A DNA stretch of 5,979 nt from an uncultured Bacteroidales bacterium (GTDB lineage Bacteria; Bacteroidota; Bacteroidia; Bacteroidales; UBA932), in assembly GCA_946405645.1 (NCBI GenBank), contig CAMJHW010000091.1, positions 1-5,979 of the forward strand, written 5' to 3'. Positions 1-5,979 of this stretch are shown here, piece by piece. The stretch's first letter is position 1. Each line of letters opens with the position of its first letter. A program made the position numbers and the translations under genes. The notes beneath the pieces are model-generated. The model saw only the letters and a program-made list of their open reading frames with translations. It had not been told where the DNA came from and ran no database searches.

Positions 1-1163
1 TCCTCCGGAGCCTCGTGGTCCTTGAGATAGGTCTCGTTCATCACGTTGTGGACGAAGCCGGCGGTGTAAGGCACGCCTGCGGCATCCGCGGCGGGATCCG
101 GACGGTCGAGGGCAAGGTGGAACTTGAAGTTCGGGAACTCCTTCTCGATCTCGGCGAAGTCCTCGAGATAGAAGGCCTCGACGAGGGCGCGGGCGCCGTA
201 GAAGAAGTGGACCTTTCGGCTGGTCTTCATGGTCTTGAACAGATGCATGATGTGGCTTCTGAGCGGGGCCATTCCGGCGCCGCCGCCGACGAAGATGTAC
301 TCCATATCCTCGGGATCGTCCTTCGGGAGAAGGAACTCGCCGTAAGGGCCGGAGATCATCACCTTGTCGCCCGGCTTGCGGGAGAAGACATAGGTCGATG
401 CGATGCCCGGAGGAACTCCGGGGACGAACTTGAACACGCCCTTGGGCTGGGTCCTGTCGAAAGGAGGAGTGGCGATACGGACATTGAGCTTGATGACGTT
501 CTGCTCCGCGGGGTACGAGGCCATGGAATAGGCCCTGATGGTCGGAGTGGTGTTCTTGAACTTCAGGCCGGTGATGCCGTACTTGTCCCAGTCGCCCTTG
601 TAGATGTCGGCCACGCCCATGTCGGAGAAGTCGGCTTCGTACTCGGGGATGTCGATCTGGATGTACTCGCCGCTCTTGAAGTCGATGTGCTCGCCTTCGG
701 GCAGCCTGACGGTGAACTCCTTGATGAAGGTCGCGACGTTTTCATTGGAGATGACCTCGCACTCGAGCTTCTTGACGCTGAGGGCGGACTCTGCGACCTG
801 GATCTTGAGGTTGTCCTTGACCTTGACCTGGCAGCCGAGGCGCCAGTCGTCCTTGATCTGCTTCTTGTTGAAGAAACCGGTCTCGGTGGGCAGGATGGTG
901 CCGCCGCCCTCATGCACCTGGACTTTGCACTGGCCGCAGTTGGCCTTGCCGCCGCAGGCGGAGGGGAGGAAGATCTGGTTGTCGGCGAGGGTGTTCATGA
1001 GCGAGCCGCCGGGGGCCACGCTGAGAACCTTCTTGCCGTCGTTGATGTCGATCTGCACGGTTCCCTTCGGGGTGAGTTTCGCCTTGACGAAGAGGAGGAT
1101 GGCCACCAGGAAGAGGATGACCAGAACCATGAACAGCATGGATGAAATGATAGTACCTGTCAT
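1..1163 (-). CDS. nqrF: Na+-translocating NADH:quinone reductase subunit F, 3' end cut by window edge
   Basis: This is the NADH-oxidising entry subunit of Na+-NQR: NADH reduces FAD, and electrons then pass to a [2Fe-2S] centre facing the cytoplasm. I translated the minus strand from the ATG at 1163 and obtained 387 residues with no stop before the edge; known NqrF proteins are about 407-425 residues, so roughly the last 35 are missing. Residues 5-27 form one N-terminal membrane helix. Residues 35-125 are a ferredoxin-like domain with cysteines at 70, 76, 79 and 111 (CGGKANCGQC, later RLGCQ). The FAD-binding domain carries RAYSMASYP from residue 210, and the NADH-binding domain carries VGGGAGMAPLRSH at 292-304. 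The start is supported by AGGAGG seven bases upstream and by the position of the membrane helix. It is the last gene of nqrABCDEF, 16 bases after nqrE. The missing tail should include the conserved CGPP motif. Identification is firm; only the 3' end is unknown. Confidence 0.97.
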   Translation of the reverse strand, partial: MTGTIISSMLFMVLVILFLVAILLFVKAKLTPKGTVQIDINDGKKVLSVAPGGSLMNTLADNQIFLPSACGGKANCGQCKVQVHEGGGTILPTETGFFNKKQIKDDWRLGCQVKVKDNLKIQVAESALSVKKLECEVISNENVATFIKEFTVRLPEGEHIDFKSGEYIQIDIPEYEADFSDMGVADIYKGDWDKYGITGLKFKNTTPTIRAYSMASYPAEQNVIKLNVRIATPPFDRTQPKGVFKFVPGVPPGIASTYVFSRKPGDKVMISGPYGEFLLPKDDPEDMEYIFVGGGAGMAPLRSHIMHLFKTMKTSRKVHFFYGARALVEAFYLEDFAEIEKEFPNFKFHLALDRPDPAADAAGVPYTAGFVHNVMNETYLKDHEAPE

Positions 1164-1170
1164 AATCTTA

Positions 1171-1176
1171 CCTCCT
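1171..1176 (-). promoter_or_regulatory. Strong Shine-Dalgarno sequence of nqrF
   Basis: The minus strand reads AGGAGG followed by seven bases and then the nqrF ATG, which is ideal Shine-Dalgarno spacing. It fixes the nqrF start. It is notable because nqrA, nqrB, nqrC and nqrE have no comparable motif. Confidence 0.8.
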
Positions 1177-1179
1177 TGA

Positions 1180-1794
1180 TTAAAGTGAAATACCCATGAA
1201 GGCCATGAAGGCGATGCCCATCAGGCCGACGGTGATGAATGTGATGCCGATGCCCTTGAGGCCGGCGGGAACGTTGCTGTAAGAGAGCTTCTCGCGGATG
1301 GCGGCGAGGGCGACGATGGCGAGCCACCAGCCGATGCCGGATCCGAGGGCATATACCGCAGCCTCTCCGATGTTGCCGAAGTCACGCTGCTGCATGAAGA
1401 GCGAGCCTCCGAGGATGGCGCAGTTCACGGCGATGAGCGGGAGGTAGATGCCCAGCGAGGAATATAGCGCGGGAAGGAACTTCTCCACGACCATCTCGAC
1501 CACCTGGGTGAAAGCGGCGATGACGGCGATGAACAGGATGAAGCTCAGGAAGCTGAGGTCCACGTTCGCGAAGCTGTCGCCGAGCCAGGAAAGGGCGCCC
1601 GGGGTGAGGACGAACTTGTTGAGGAGATAGTTGAGGGGAAGGGTGATGATGAGCATGGCGATCACGGCGATGCCGAGACCGTTGGCCGTCTTGACATTTT
1701 TGGATACCGCCAGGTATGAACACATACCGAGGAAGTATGCAAAAATCATATTGTCAACGAAGATTGACTTTACGAATAAGTTTATATACTCCAT
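1180..1794 (-). CDS. nqrE: Na+-translocating NADH:quinone reductase subunit E
   Basis: This is an integral membrane subunit of Na+-NQR, 204 residues (about 198 in Vibrio). It belongs to the NqrDE/RnfAE family, whose two members form a pseudo-symmetric pair with opposite topology. About six hydrophobic segments are visible, at roughly 11-31, 39-60, 80-103, 109-131, 141-168 and 180-203. Family hallmarks are VKSIFVDN (8-15), [12 protein letters not shown] (21-32), [13 protein letters not shown] (118-130) and the stretch around [12 protein letters not shown]. Cys25 and Cys125 match the two conserved membrane cysteines that, with the NqrD pair, hold an intramembrane [2Fe-2S] cluster lying between the cytoplasmic and periplasmic electron carriers. 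Compared with Vibrio, as I recall it, a few extra residues occur near 70-77 (WLGDSFAN). The gene follows nqrD by 16 bases without a Shine-Dalgarno motif, and its first 35 or so codons are AT-rich. RnfA/RnfE is the main alternative; the nqr neighbours exclude it. Confidence 0.97.
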   Translation of the reverse strand: MEYINLFVKSIFVDNMIFAYFLGMCSYLAVSKNVKTANGLGIAVIAMLIITLPLNYLLNKFVLTPGALSWLGDSFANVDLSFLSFILFIAVIAAFTQVVEMVVEKFLPALYSSLGIYLPLIAVNCAILGGSLFMQQRDFGNIGEAAVYALGSGIGWWLAIVALAAIREKLSYSNVPAGLKGIGITFITVGLMGIAFMAFMGISL

Positions 1795-1810
1795 AACCGA
1801 TACGTGTTAA

Positions 1811-2425
1811 TTAGTTTTCCTGGAGATCCTTCTGGATCGATCGCTGGACCCAGATGATGCAGCCTATGAGGATAAGGGCCATGGGCGGCAGGATCATGAG
1901 GCCGTTGTTGGTGTAACCGAGGGCCGAGAGCACCGGCAGTCCGAAGAGGGTGCCGGAGCCGAAGAGCTCGCGGAAGAACGCCACGATGATGAGGATGAGA
2001 CCGTAGCCGACGCCGTTGGCCAGACCGTCAAGCAGGGACGGGATGGGTTTGTTGCCGAGGGCGAAGGCCTCGATGCGGCCCATCACGATACAGTTCGTGA
2101 TGATGAGGCCGATATAGACCGAGAGCTGCTTGTCCAGAGGGTAAGTGCCTTCGAAGGACTTGAGCACCTGGTCCACGAGGATGACCATCATGGCCACGAC
2201 CACGAGCTGGATGATAATGCGGACGCGGTTGGGGATGGTCTTGCGGAGCAGCGAGCAGATGAGGCTCGACATGCCGGTGACGATGATGACCGACAGCGCC
2301 ATCACGAGGGCGCCCTTCATCTCGACGGTAACAGCCAGCGAAGAGCAGATACCGAGGACGAGGACGGTGATGGGATTGCCCTTGAGAATGGGGTTCAGTA
2401 TGGTTTCTTTCAGTTTAGCATTCAT
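1811..2425 (-). CDS. nqrD: Na+-translocating NADH:quinone reductase subunit D
   Basis: This integral membrane subunit is the homologous partner of NqrE and has 204 residues, the usual family length. Hydrophobic segments lie at about 17-33, 38-59, 68-88, 100-117, 134-153 and 176-194. The typical start NPILKGNPITVLVLGICSSL spans residues 11-30. Cys27 and Cys112 (in LIITNCIVMGRIEAFA) are the expected iron-sulfur ligands, supplied jointly with NqrE. The positively charged end (QRSIQKDLQEN) is normal for the family. The start at 2425 is supported by an AGGAGG seven bases upstream that overlaps the nqrC stop codon, with only 11 bases between the two genes, so translation of nqrC and nqrD may be coupled. 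I see no frameshift or missing key residue. Confidence 0.97.
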   Translation of the reverse strand: MNAKLKETILNPILKGNPITVLVLGICSSLAVTVEMKGALVMALSVIIVTGMSSLICSLLRKTIPNRVRIIIQLVVVAMMVILVDQVLKSFEGTYPLDKQLSVYIGLIITNCIVMGRIEAFALGNKPIPSLLDGLANGVGYGLILIIVAFFRELFGSGTLFGLPVLSALGYTNNGLMILPPMALILIGCIIWVQRSIQKDLQEN

Positions 2426-2432
2426 GACGTTT

Positions 2433-2438
2433 CCTCCT
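2433..2438 (-). promoter_or_regulatory. Strong Shine-Dalgarno sequence of nqrD, overlapping the nqrC stop
   Basis: On the minus strand the nqrC stop TAG runs directly into AGGAGG (T-AGGAGG), followed by seven bases and the nqrD ATG. The last two bases of the stop codon are part of the motif. This layout suggests that ribosomes ending nqrC help start nqrD. Confidence 0.75.
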
Positions 2439-3180
2439 ATTCTTCAGGGTTGGTCTTGGTAAGGTATGCCTTGTAGGCTCCGAGCCATACGTTGATGGCC
2501 TCGTCGAGTCCCTTGGAAGTCATAGTAGCTCCGGAGATGGCGTCGATGGCGTTGGCCTTGCCGGCCGGAGCGCCGCCCTTCACGATGCTGAATGCAGCCT
2601 TGGAATCATTGAAGTCCACGGACTTGCCCTTGAACTGGGCGCGGAAAGCGGGATCGTCCTTGATCTTTCCGCCAAGGCCGGGAGTCTCGCTCTCGTGGTC
2701 GAAGTATGCTCCGGAGATGGTCTTGAGGTCGGAACCGAGGGCAAGGTAGCCCCAGACCGGACCCCAGAGGCCTGCTCCGTACACGGGGATGACGGAGACG
2801 CCGTTCTTGAAGACATAGACGGGGAGCTTGGCGCCCGCCCCGCCCTTGATATTGTAGTTTTGGGCTTTGAGCTCGGATTTGCCGTAGATGGTGGCGTCTG
2901 CGGTGCCGAGGTCGCCGACTTTGTTGCCGGAGGCATCGATGAGGATGGCCTCCGCGATGTTCTGCTTGTAGAAGTCAAGCACGGCGGCATTGCCCTTGGC
3001 CTGCCACTCGGACTTCTCGCCGAACTGGGCCGCGGTAAGGATCTGGCTGATGGTCTCGGCCTTCTCGTTGGCGTCCTGCTTGGGCTTGAGGGACGACGAG
3101 ACGAAGGCCAGGATCGCAGCTACCAGGACACACACTACTGTAGTGTATATCACTGTATATACATTGTTGTTTGTATTCAT
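2437..3180 (-). CDS. nqrC: Na+-translocating NADH:quinone reductase subunit C (covalent FMN)
   Basis: NqrC is a 247-residue subunit with one N-terminal membrane anchor (about 8-28) and a large FMN-binding domain outside the cytoplasmic membrane. It carries FMN joined by a phosphoester bond to a threonine, a modification made by the flavin transferase ApbE. The recognition motif is visible as DAISGATMTS at 213-222, with Thr219 the predicted attachment site. Other family signatures are VYGAGLWGPVWGYLAL (133-148) and HESETPGLGGKI (162-173). In the complex its FMN takes electrons from the NqrD/NqrE iron-sulfur site and passes them to the NqrB FMN. The start at 3180 lies 12 bases after nqrB; the only nearby purine-rich signal is a weak CGGGA. 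The first 20 or so codons are markedly AT-rich and contain a small inverted repeat. RnfG is the homologous alternative, excluded by context. Confidence 0.97.
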   Translation of the reverse strand: MNTNNNVYTVIYTTVVCVLVAAILAFVSSSLKPKQDANEKAETISQILTAAQFGEKSEWQAKGNAAVLDFYKQNIAEAILIDASGNKVGDLGTADATIYGKSELKAQNYNIKGGAGAKLPVYVFKNGVSVIPVYGAGLWGPVWGYLALGSDLKTISGAYFDHESETPGLGGKIKDDPAFRAQFKGKSVDFNDSKAAFSIVKGGAPAGKANAIDAISGATMTSKGLDEAINVWLGAYKAYLTKTNPEE

Positions 3181-3192
3181 ATCCCGATAGTT

Positions 3193-4329
3193 TTAAGCGG
3201 CTTTGACAACTTTGTTCTTCCGGGCGATGTGGCGGTCGGTGACGTACCAGTCGATCAGCGGAGCGAAGGTGTTGCCGAGCAGGATGGCGAGCATCATGCC
3301 TTCAGCATAGCCAGGGTTGAAGAGCCTGATGATGACGCAGACCGCTCCGATGAAGAATCCGTAGATCCACTTGCCGCAGTCGGTCTGGGCCGAGGTGACG
3401 GGGTCGGTGGCCATGAAAACCGTACCGAAGGCGAAGCCGCCCATCACGAGGTGATAGAGGCAGGGGACGTCGGTGCCGCCGCAGAGCTGTGCCAGGCCGC
3501 CTACGAAGAGGGCGCCGGCGACGGAAGATACCATGATCTTCCAGCTGGCGACTCCCGTCCAGAGGAGGATGACCGCTCCGAGGAGGATGGCGATGACGCT
3601 GGTCTCTCCGACCGATCCGGGGACCGTTCCGATGAACATGTCCCAGAAGCCGGTGCCGTACTGGGCGCCGGAATTGGCGAGGGCGTCCATCCCGTCACCG
3701 ATGAAGGAGAGGGGAGTGGCGCCGGTTGCGCCGTCCACGAGGGTCTCGCCCTTGCGCATGGCGATCCAAGTCTCGGATCCGGACATGCTGTTGGGATACG
3801 AGAAGAACAGGAATGCGCGGGTGAGGAGGGCGGGGTTCCAGATGTTCATTCCGGTGCCGCCGAAGACTTCCTTGCCGAAGATGACGGCGAAGGCCACTGC
3901 GACCGCGAGCATCCAGAGCGGAACGTCCACGGGGACTATGAGAGGGATGAAGAATCCCGATACGAGGTATCCTTCGTTCACTTCCTCGCCGCGGATCTGG
4001 GCCGAGGCGAACTCGATGGCCAGACCGACCACGTAGGAGACGATGAACAACGGGAGAACCTTGAGGAAACCGAACCAGAGGTCGGCCCAGAATGCAGGAG
4101 CGGCTCCGGTGGCGAGGGCATGCTGATAACCGGTGTTCCACATGCCGAAAAGGGCGGCGGGAACGGCGGCGATCACGGCGATGATCATGATGCGCTTGAG
4201 GTCGACGGCATCCCTGACATGCGCACCCTTGCGGGTGACGGTGCCGGGCACGTGAAGGAAAGTCTCGAACGCGTCGACGGTCGAGTGCAGCCAATAAAGC
4301 TTTCCGCCTTTTTCAAATATCTTGTTCAT
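3193..4329 (-). CDS. nqrB: Na+-translocating NADH:quinone reductase subunit B (covalent FMN, riboflavin, quinone site)
   Basis: NqrB is the large membrane subunit that carries a covalent FMN and non-covalent riboflavin, interacts with quinone, and forms the main part of the Na+ path. The product has 378 residues, shorter than the roughly 415 of Vibrio, mainly through a shorter N-terminus and a shorter loop after the first helix. The HVRDAVDLKRIM block (37-48) and EGYLVSGFFIPLIVP (119-133) are recognisable. Next come FGKEVFGGTGMNIWNPALL (151-169) and the flavinylation motif DGATGAT (199-205), with Thr205 the predicted FMN attachment residue. Downstream are GGFAFGTVFMATDPVTS and the closing NPGYAEGMMLAILLGNTFAPL. 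Multiple hydrophobic segments fit the usual polytopic fold. The gene starts 10 bases after nqrA without a clear Shine-Dalgarno motif. RnfD is the homologous alternative, but length and context support NqrB. Confidence 0.97.
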   Translation of the reverse strand: MNKIFEKGGKLYWLHSTVDAFETFLHVPGTVTRKGAHVRDAVDLKRIMIIAVIAAVPAALFGMWNTGYQHALATGAAPAFWADLWFGFLKVLPLFIVSYVVGLAIEFASAQIRGEEVNEGYLVSGFFIPLIVPVDVPLWMLAVAVAFAVIFGKEVFGGTGMNIWNPALLTRAFLFFSYPNSMSGSETWIAMRKGETLVDGATGATPLSFIGDGMDALANSGAQYGTGFWDMFIGTVPGSVGETSVIAILLGAVILLWTGVASWKIMVSSVAGALFVGGLAQLCGGTDVPCLYHLVMGGFAFGTVFMATDPVTSAQTDCGKWIYGFFIGAVCVIIRLFNPGYAEGMMLAILLGNTFAPLIDWYVTDRHIARKNKVVKAA

Positions 4330-4339
4330 AGTACTTTCT

Positions 4340-5686
4340 TTATGCCATTTCCTTGAGCATCAAGTCGATGCCTTTTTCGATGATGTCCTGTACGTAGTTC
4401 TTGGAAGGATCCATGAACTCGACAAGCGCGAAATCTTCCGGAAGGACTTCGTAGATGCCGTATTTCTCCATATTGTCGATGTCGCCGGCGAGGCAGGCTT
4501 TGACAAGGTAGAGGGGATATACGTCCATCGGGAAATACTTGCCATAGTAAGAGTCGGGCATGACGAATGCGCGGGGACCTCCGTGGAGGTTGGTGTCCAT
4601 TGCGACTTCCTTGTCCAGACGGCCGAGGCACCAGTTGAAGTAGGAGTGGTCGGCGCTGTACTGGTTGAAGCGGAACGGACGGGCCCATCCGAGGAGCTCG
4701 GGCTCGGTGCCTTCCTTGAGGACGGTGACCTGGGTGTCGTAGAACCCGAGGTAGCCGTTCTCGCCGACGTTCCTGCCGCTGAGCACGTCTCCGCTGATGA
4801 TGCGGATGCCGTCGGCATCGACATAGAACTCCTTGAGGGTGTCCATGGGGATGCCGGGAAGGGTGTCGATGTAAGCGGGGCCGTTCGTGGCGGGGCCGCC
4901 TACGGCGACCTTGCGGCGCACGTCGTAACGGCCGGTGGTGAACAGGCGGCCGATGGCTGCGAGCAGGGCGAGGGATACGGTCCATACGGTCTCATCCTTA
5001 TGGATGGGGCAGATGTGGGAAATCTGGACTCCGACGTTTCCGGCGGGGTGCTTGCCCTTGACGACGTGGATCTCGGCATCGCTCAGGCGGGCGAATGCGG
5101 AGTCGGCCGACTTCACGGATACGTGGACCTTGGCGAGCTTGGCGAGGGCGCTGACTCCTGCCTGGAGCACTGCGGTGTCATTCCCGAGCGTGAACTCAGT
5201 GTCGGCTGCGAGGGGGGCGGTGCTGAATGCGGAAACGAAGATCGCCTTGGGCTTGACGGCCGGGTCGGCCAGGATGCCGTAAGGGCGCTGGATGAATGCA
5301 GCCCAGAGTCCGCTCTTGAGGAGCTTGTCCTTGACTTCCTCTGCGGTGAGGGCGCTGCCGGCGGCGCCGAAATCCAGGTACTCCTGGTCCTTGTCGGCAT
5401 CGACGAGCACTGCAAGCAACTTTCTCTTGTCACCGCGGACAACCTCCTTCACCGTGCCGCTGACCGGCGAGGTGACGAGCACGTCGGGGTTCTTCTTGTC
5501 AGCCAGGACGGGAGATCCCGCGAGCACCTTGTCTCCTTCACGGACGAGGAGCCTTGCGTTGAGGCCCTTGTAGTCGGAAGGCTGCACGGCGACGGTTACG
5601 GGCGTGACCGTCCTTTTGACAGCTAGGCGCGGAACACCCGCGAGGGGGATGTTCAGGCCTTTCTTCAAAACGATGTTGTTTGACAT
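4340..5686 (-). CDS. nqrA: Na+-translocating NADH:quinone reductase subunit A
   Basis: NqrA is the soluble cytoplasmic subunit that sits on NqrB and has been linked to quinone binding. From the ATG at 5686 the product has 448 residues, matching the family (about 446). It opens with the typical [13 protein letters not shown] (5-17). A biotinyl/lipoyl-like barrel follows at roughly 28-96 ([17 protein letters not shown], then [19 protein letters not shown]). The conserved [12 protein letters not shown] lies at 211-222, and the C-terminal domain includes [15 protein letters not shown] and [11 protein letters not shown]. The reading frame stays open upstream to an ATG at 5953, but those 89 extra residues would be antisense to the helicase gene, match no NqrA N-terminus and lie beyond the likely promoter, so I reject them. 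It is the first gene of the operon; no Shine-Dalgarno motif precedes it. RnfC is a distant relative but has ferredoxin cysteine motifs that are absent here. Confidence 0.97.
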   Translation of the reverse strand: MSNNIVLKKGLNIPLAGVPRLAVKRTVTPVTVAVQPSDYKGLNARLLVREGDKVLAGSPVLADKKNPDVLVTSPVSGTVKEVVRGDKRKLLAVLVDADKDQEYLDFGAAGSALTAEEVKDKLLKSGLWAAFIQRPYGILADPAVKPKAIFVSAFSTAPLAADTEFTLGNDTAVLQAGVSALAKLAKVHVSVKSADSAFARLSDAEIHVVKGKHPAGNVGVQISHICPIHKDETVWTVSLALLAAIGRLFTTGRYDVRRKVAVGGPATNGPAYIDTLPGIPMDTLKEFYVDADGIRIISGDVLSGRNVGENGYLGFYDTQVTVLKEGTEPELLGWARPFRFNQYSADHSYFNWCLGRLDKEVAMDTNLHGGPRAFVMPDSYYGKYFPMDVYPLYLVKACLAGDIDNMEKYGIYEVLPEDFALVEFMDPSKNYVQDIIEKGIDLMLKEMA

Positions 5687-5723
5687 TATGAATAGGTTAT
5701 TTGAGTATTTACGAAACGCGATG

Positions 5724-5731
5724 CGAAGATA
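5724..5731 (-). promoter_or_regulatory. Candidate -7 promoter box of the nqr operon
   Basis: The minus strand reads TATCTTCG, one mismatch from the Bacteroidota sigma-ABfr -7 consensus TAnnTTTG. Transcription would start a few bases further on, giving nqrA a leader of about 30-35 bases. No clear -33 TTTG is visible at the expected distance, so the call rests on one box in an AT-rich gap in the correct place. Confidence 0.5.
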
Positions 5732-5743
5732 CGTATTTTTTAG

Positions 5744-5751
5744 TAATTTTG
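5744..5751 (+). promoter_or_regulatory. Candidate -7 promoter box of the helicase gene
   Basis: TAATTTTG is an exact match to TAnnTTTG and ends eight bases before the helicase ATG at 5760. If it is used, transcription starts about 3-7 bases after it, so the mRNA would have almost no leader. No convincing -33 TTTG precedes it. It also argues for the ATG at 5760 over in-frame ATGs at 5721 and 5688, which would lie upstream of the transcript start. Confidence 0.5.
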
Positions 5752-5759
5752 CGGTAATT

Positions 5760-5979
5760 ATGGAGAACAAAGTGAATGCTATTTTCGAGGGGCTGAACAG
5801 TGAGCAGAGGAGAGCTGTAGCCTGTGTGGAAGGACCGGTGCTGATCGTTGCGGGCGCAGGCTCGGGCAAGACCAAGGTATTGACCTGCAGGATTGCCAAC
5901 ATCCTGGACCAGGGCTGCGAGCCCGACCGGATCCTGGCACTCACTTTTACCAAGAAAGCCGCGGGGGAGATGAAGGAGC
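5760..5979 (+). CDS. uvrD: UvrD/PcrA/Rep-type superfamily 1A DNA helicase, N-terminal fragment
   Basis: This is the beginning of an ATP-driven 3'-5' DNA helicase of the UvrD/PcrA/Rep group, which acts in repair and in clearing replication obstacles. Seventy-three complete codons are visible; full proteins have roughly 650-800 residues, so about 90 percent lies beyond the right edge. The order of motifs is diagnostic. A Q motif (LNSEQRRAV, 12-20) is followed by Walker A, AGAGSGKT (31-38), with Lys37 and Thr38 contacting ATP. Motif Ia, [13 protein letters not shown], lies at 61-73. I chose the ATG at 5760 because it puts 11 residues before the Q motif, as in B. subtilis PcrA and E. coli UvrD as I recall them. 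In-frame ATGs at 5721 and 5688 would add 13 or 24 residues and overlap the promoter region. The gene is divergent from nqrA and functionally unrelated to it. UvrD, PcrA and Rep cannot be told apart from this fragment, so the symbol denotes the family. Confidence 0.93.
   Translation, partial: MENKVNAIFEGLNSEQRRAVACVEGPVLIVAGAGSGKTKVLTCRIANILDQGCEPDRILALTFTKKAAGEMKE

Noticed and set aside
15..1145. Plus-strand open frame of 376 codons antisense to nqrF
   Set aside because: The opposite strand encodes NqrF with all expected cofactor motifs; this frame is a composition shadow.
2695..4356. Plus-strand open frame of 553 codons antisense to nqrC and nqrB
   Set aside because: It is rich in Asp, Glu, Gly and Val with no recognisable domain, and it lies opposite genes with firm family matches. 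GC-rich codon use on one strand leaves few stops on the other.
4322..5626. Plus-strand open frame of 434 codons antisense to nqrA
   Set aside because: It has the same acidic, low-information composition and mirrors nqrA codons; it has no promoter or ribosome site of its own.
3193..5686. An RNF complex (rnfC, rnfD, rnfG, rnfA, rnfE) instead of NQR
   Set aside because: NqrA lacks the ferredoxin cysteine motifs of RnfC, NqrF with FAD and NADH domains is present, and the gene order is nqrABCDEF.
5687..5953. 89-residue N-terminal extension of nqrA starting at 5953
   Set aside because: It would run antisense through the helicase start, gives residues unlike any NqrA N-terminus, and lies upstream of the likely nqr promoter. 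Starting at 5686 gives the normal family length.
1..5979. Mobile element, CRISPR array, RNA gene or defence system
   Set aside because: Genes fill the window with gaps of 10-16 bases inside the operon and one 73-base divergent gap; I found no array of repeats, transposase motif or tRNA-like fold.

Overview
This window carries an almost complete six-gene nqr operon on the minus strand. It encodes the sodium-pumping NADH:quinone oxidoreductase (Na+-NQR), a respiratory membrane complex. A second gene starts divergently on the plus strand and encodes the N-terminus of a UvrD/PcrA-type superfamily 1 DNA helicase.

Layout, in transcription order on the minus strand: nqrA (5686-4340), nqrB (4329-3193), nqrC (3180-2437), nqrD (2425-1811), nqrE (1794-1180) and nqrF (from 1163, running off the left edge). 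The gaps between genes are only 10-16 bases, so this reads as one transcription unit with the canonical nqrABCDEF order. A 73-base AT-rich gap (5687-5759) separates nqrA from the helicase gene, which runs off the right edge. There is no gene-free stretch of 300 bases or more.

How the genes work together: NqrF oxidises NADH with FAD and passes electrons through a ferredoxin-like [2Fe-2S] centre. An intramembrane iron-sulfur site between NqrD and NqrE passes them to the covalent FMN of NqrC. From there they go to the covalent FMN and riboflavin of NqrB and on to quinone, coupled to Na+ export. NqrA is the cytoplasmic partner of NqrB. The cofactor residues I looked for are present: four ferredoxin cysteines in NqrF, one membrane cysteine pair in each of NqrD and NqrE, and flavinylation threonines in NqrB and NqrC. 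The complex therefore looks functional. The last roughly 35 residues of NqrF lie outside the window.

Organism: the protein sequences, the GC-rich coding DNA and two sequences resembling the Bacteroidota -7 promoter box (TAnnTTTG) in the divergent gap suggest a GC-rich member of the Bacteroidales, possibly Alistipes-like or a related gut lineage. This is an inference; no marker gene here fixes the taxon.

I see no mobile element, CRISPR array, RNA gene or undescribed system. This is an ordinary core-metabolism locus. The points worth a second look are regulatory: back-to-back overlapping promoters, a helicase mRNA that may be almost leaderless, and strong Shine-Dalgarno sequences at only two of the six nqr genes.
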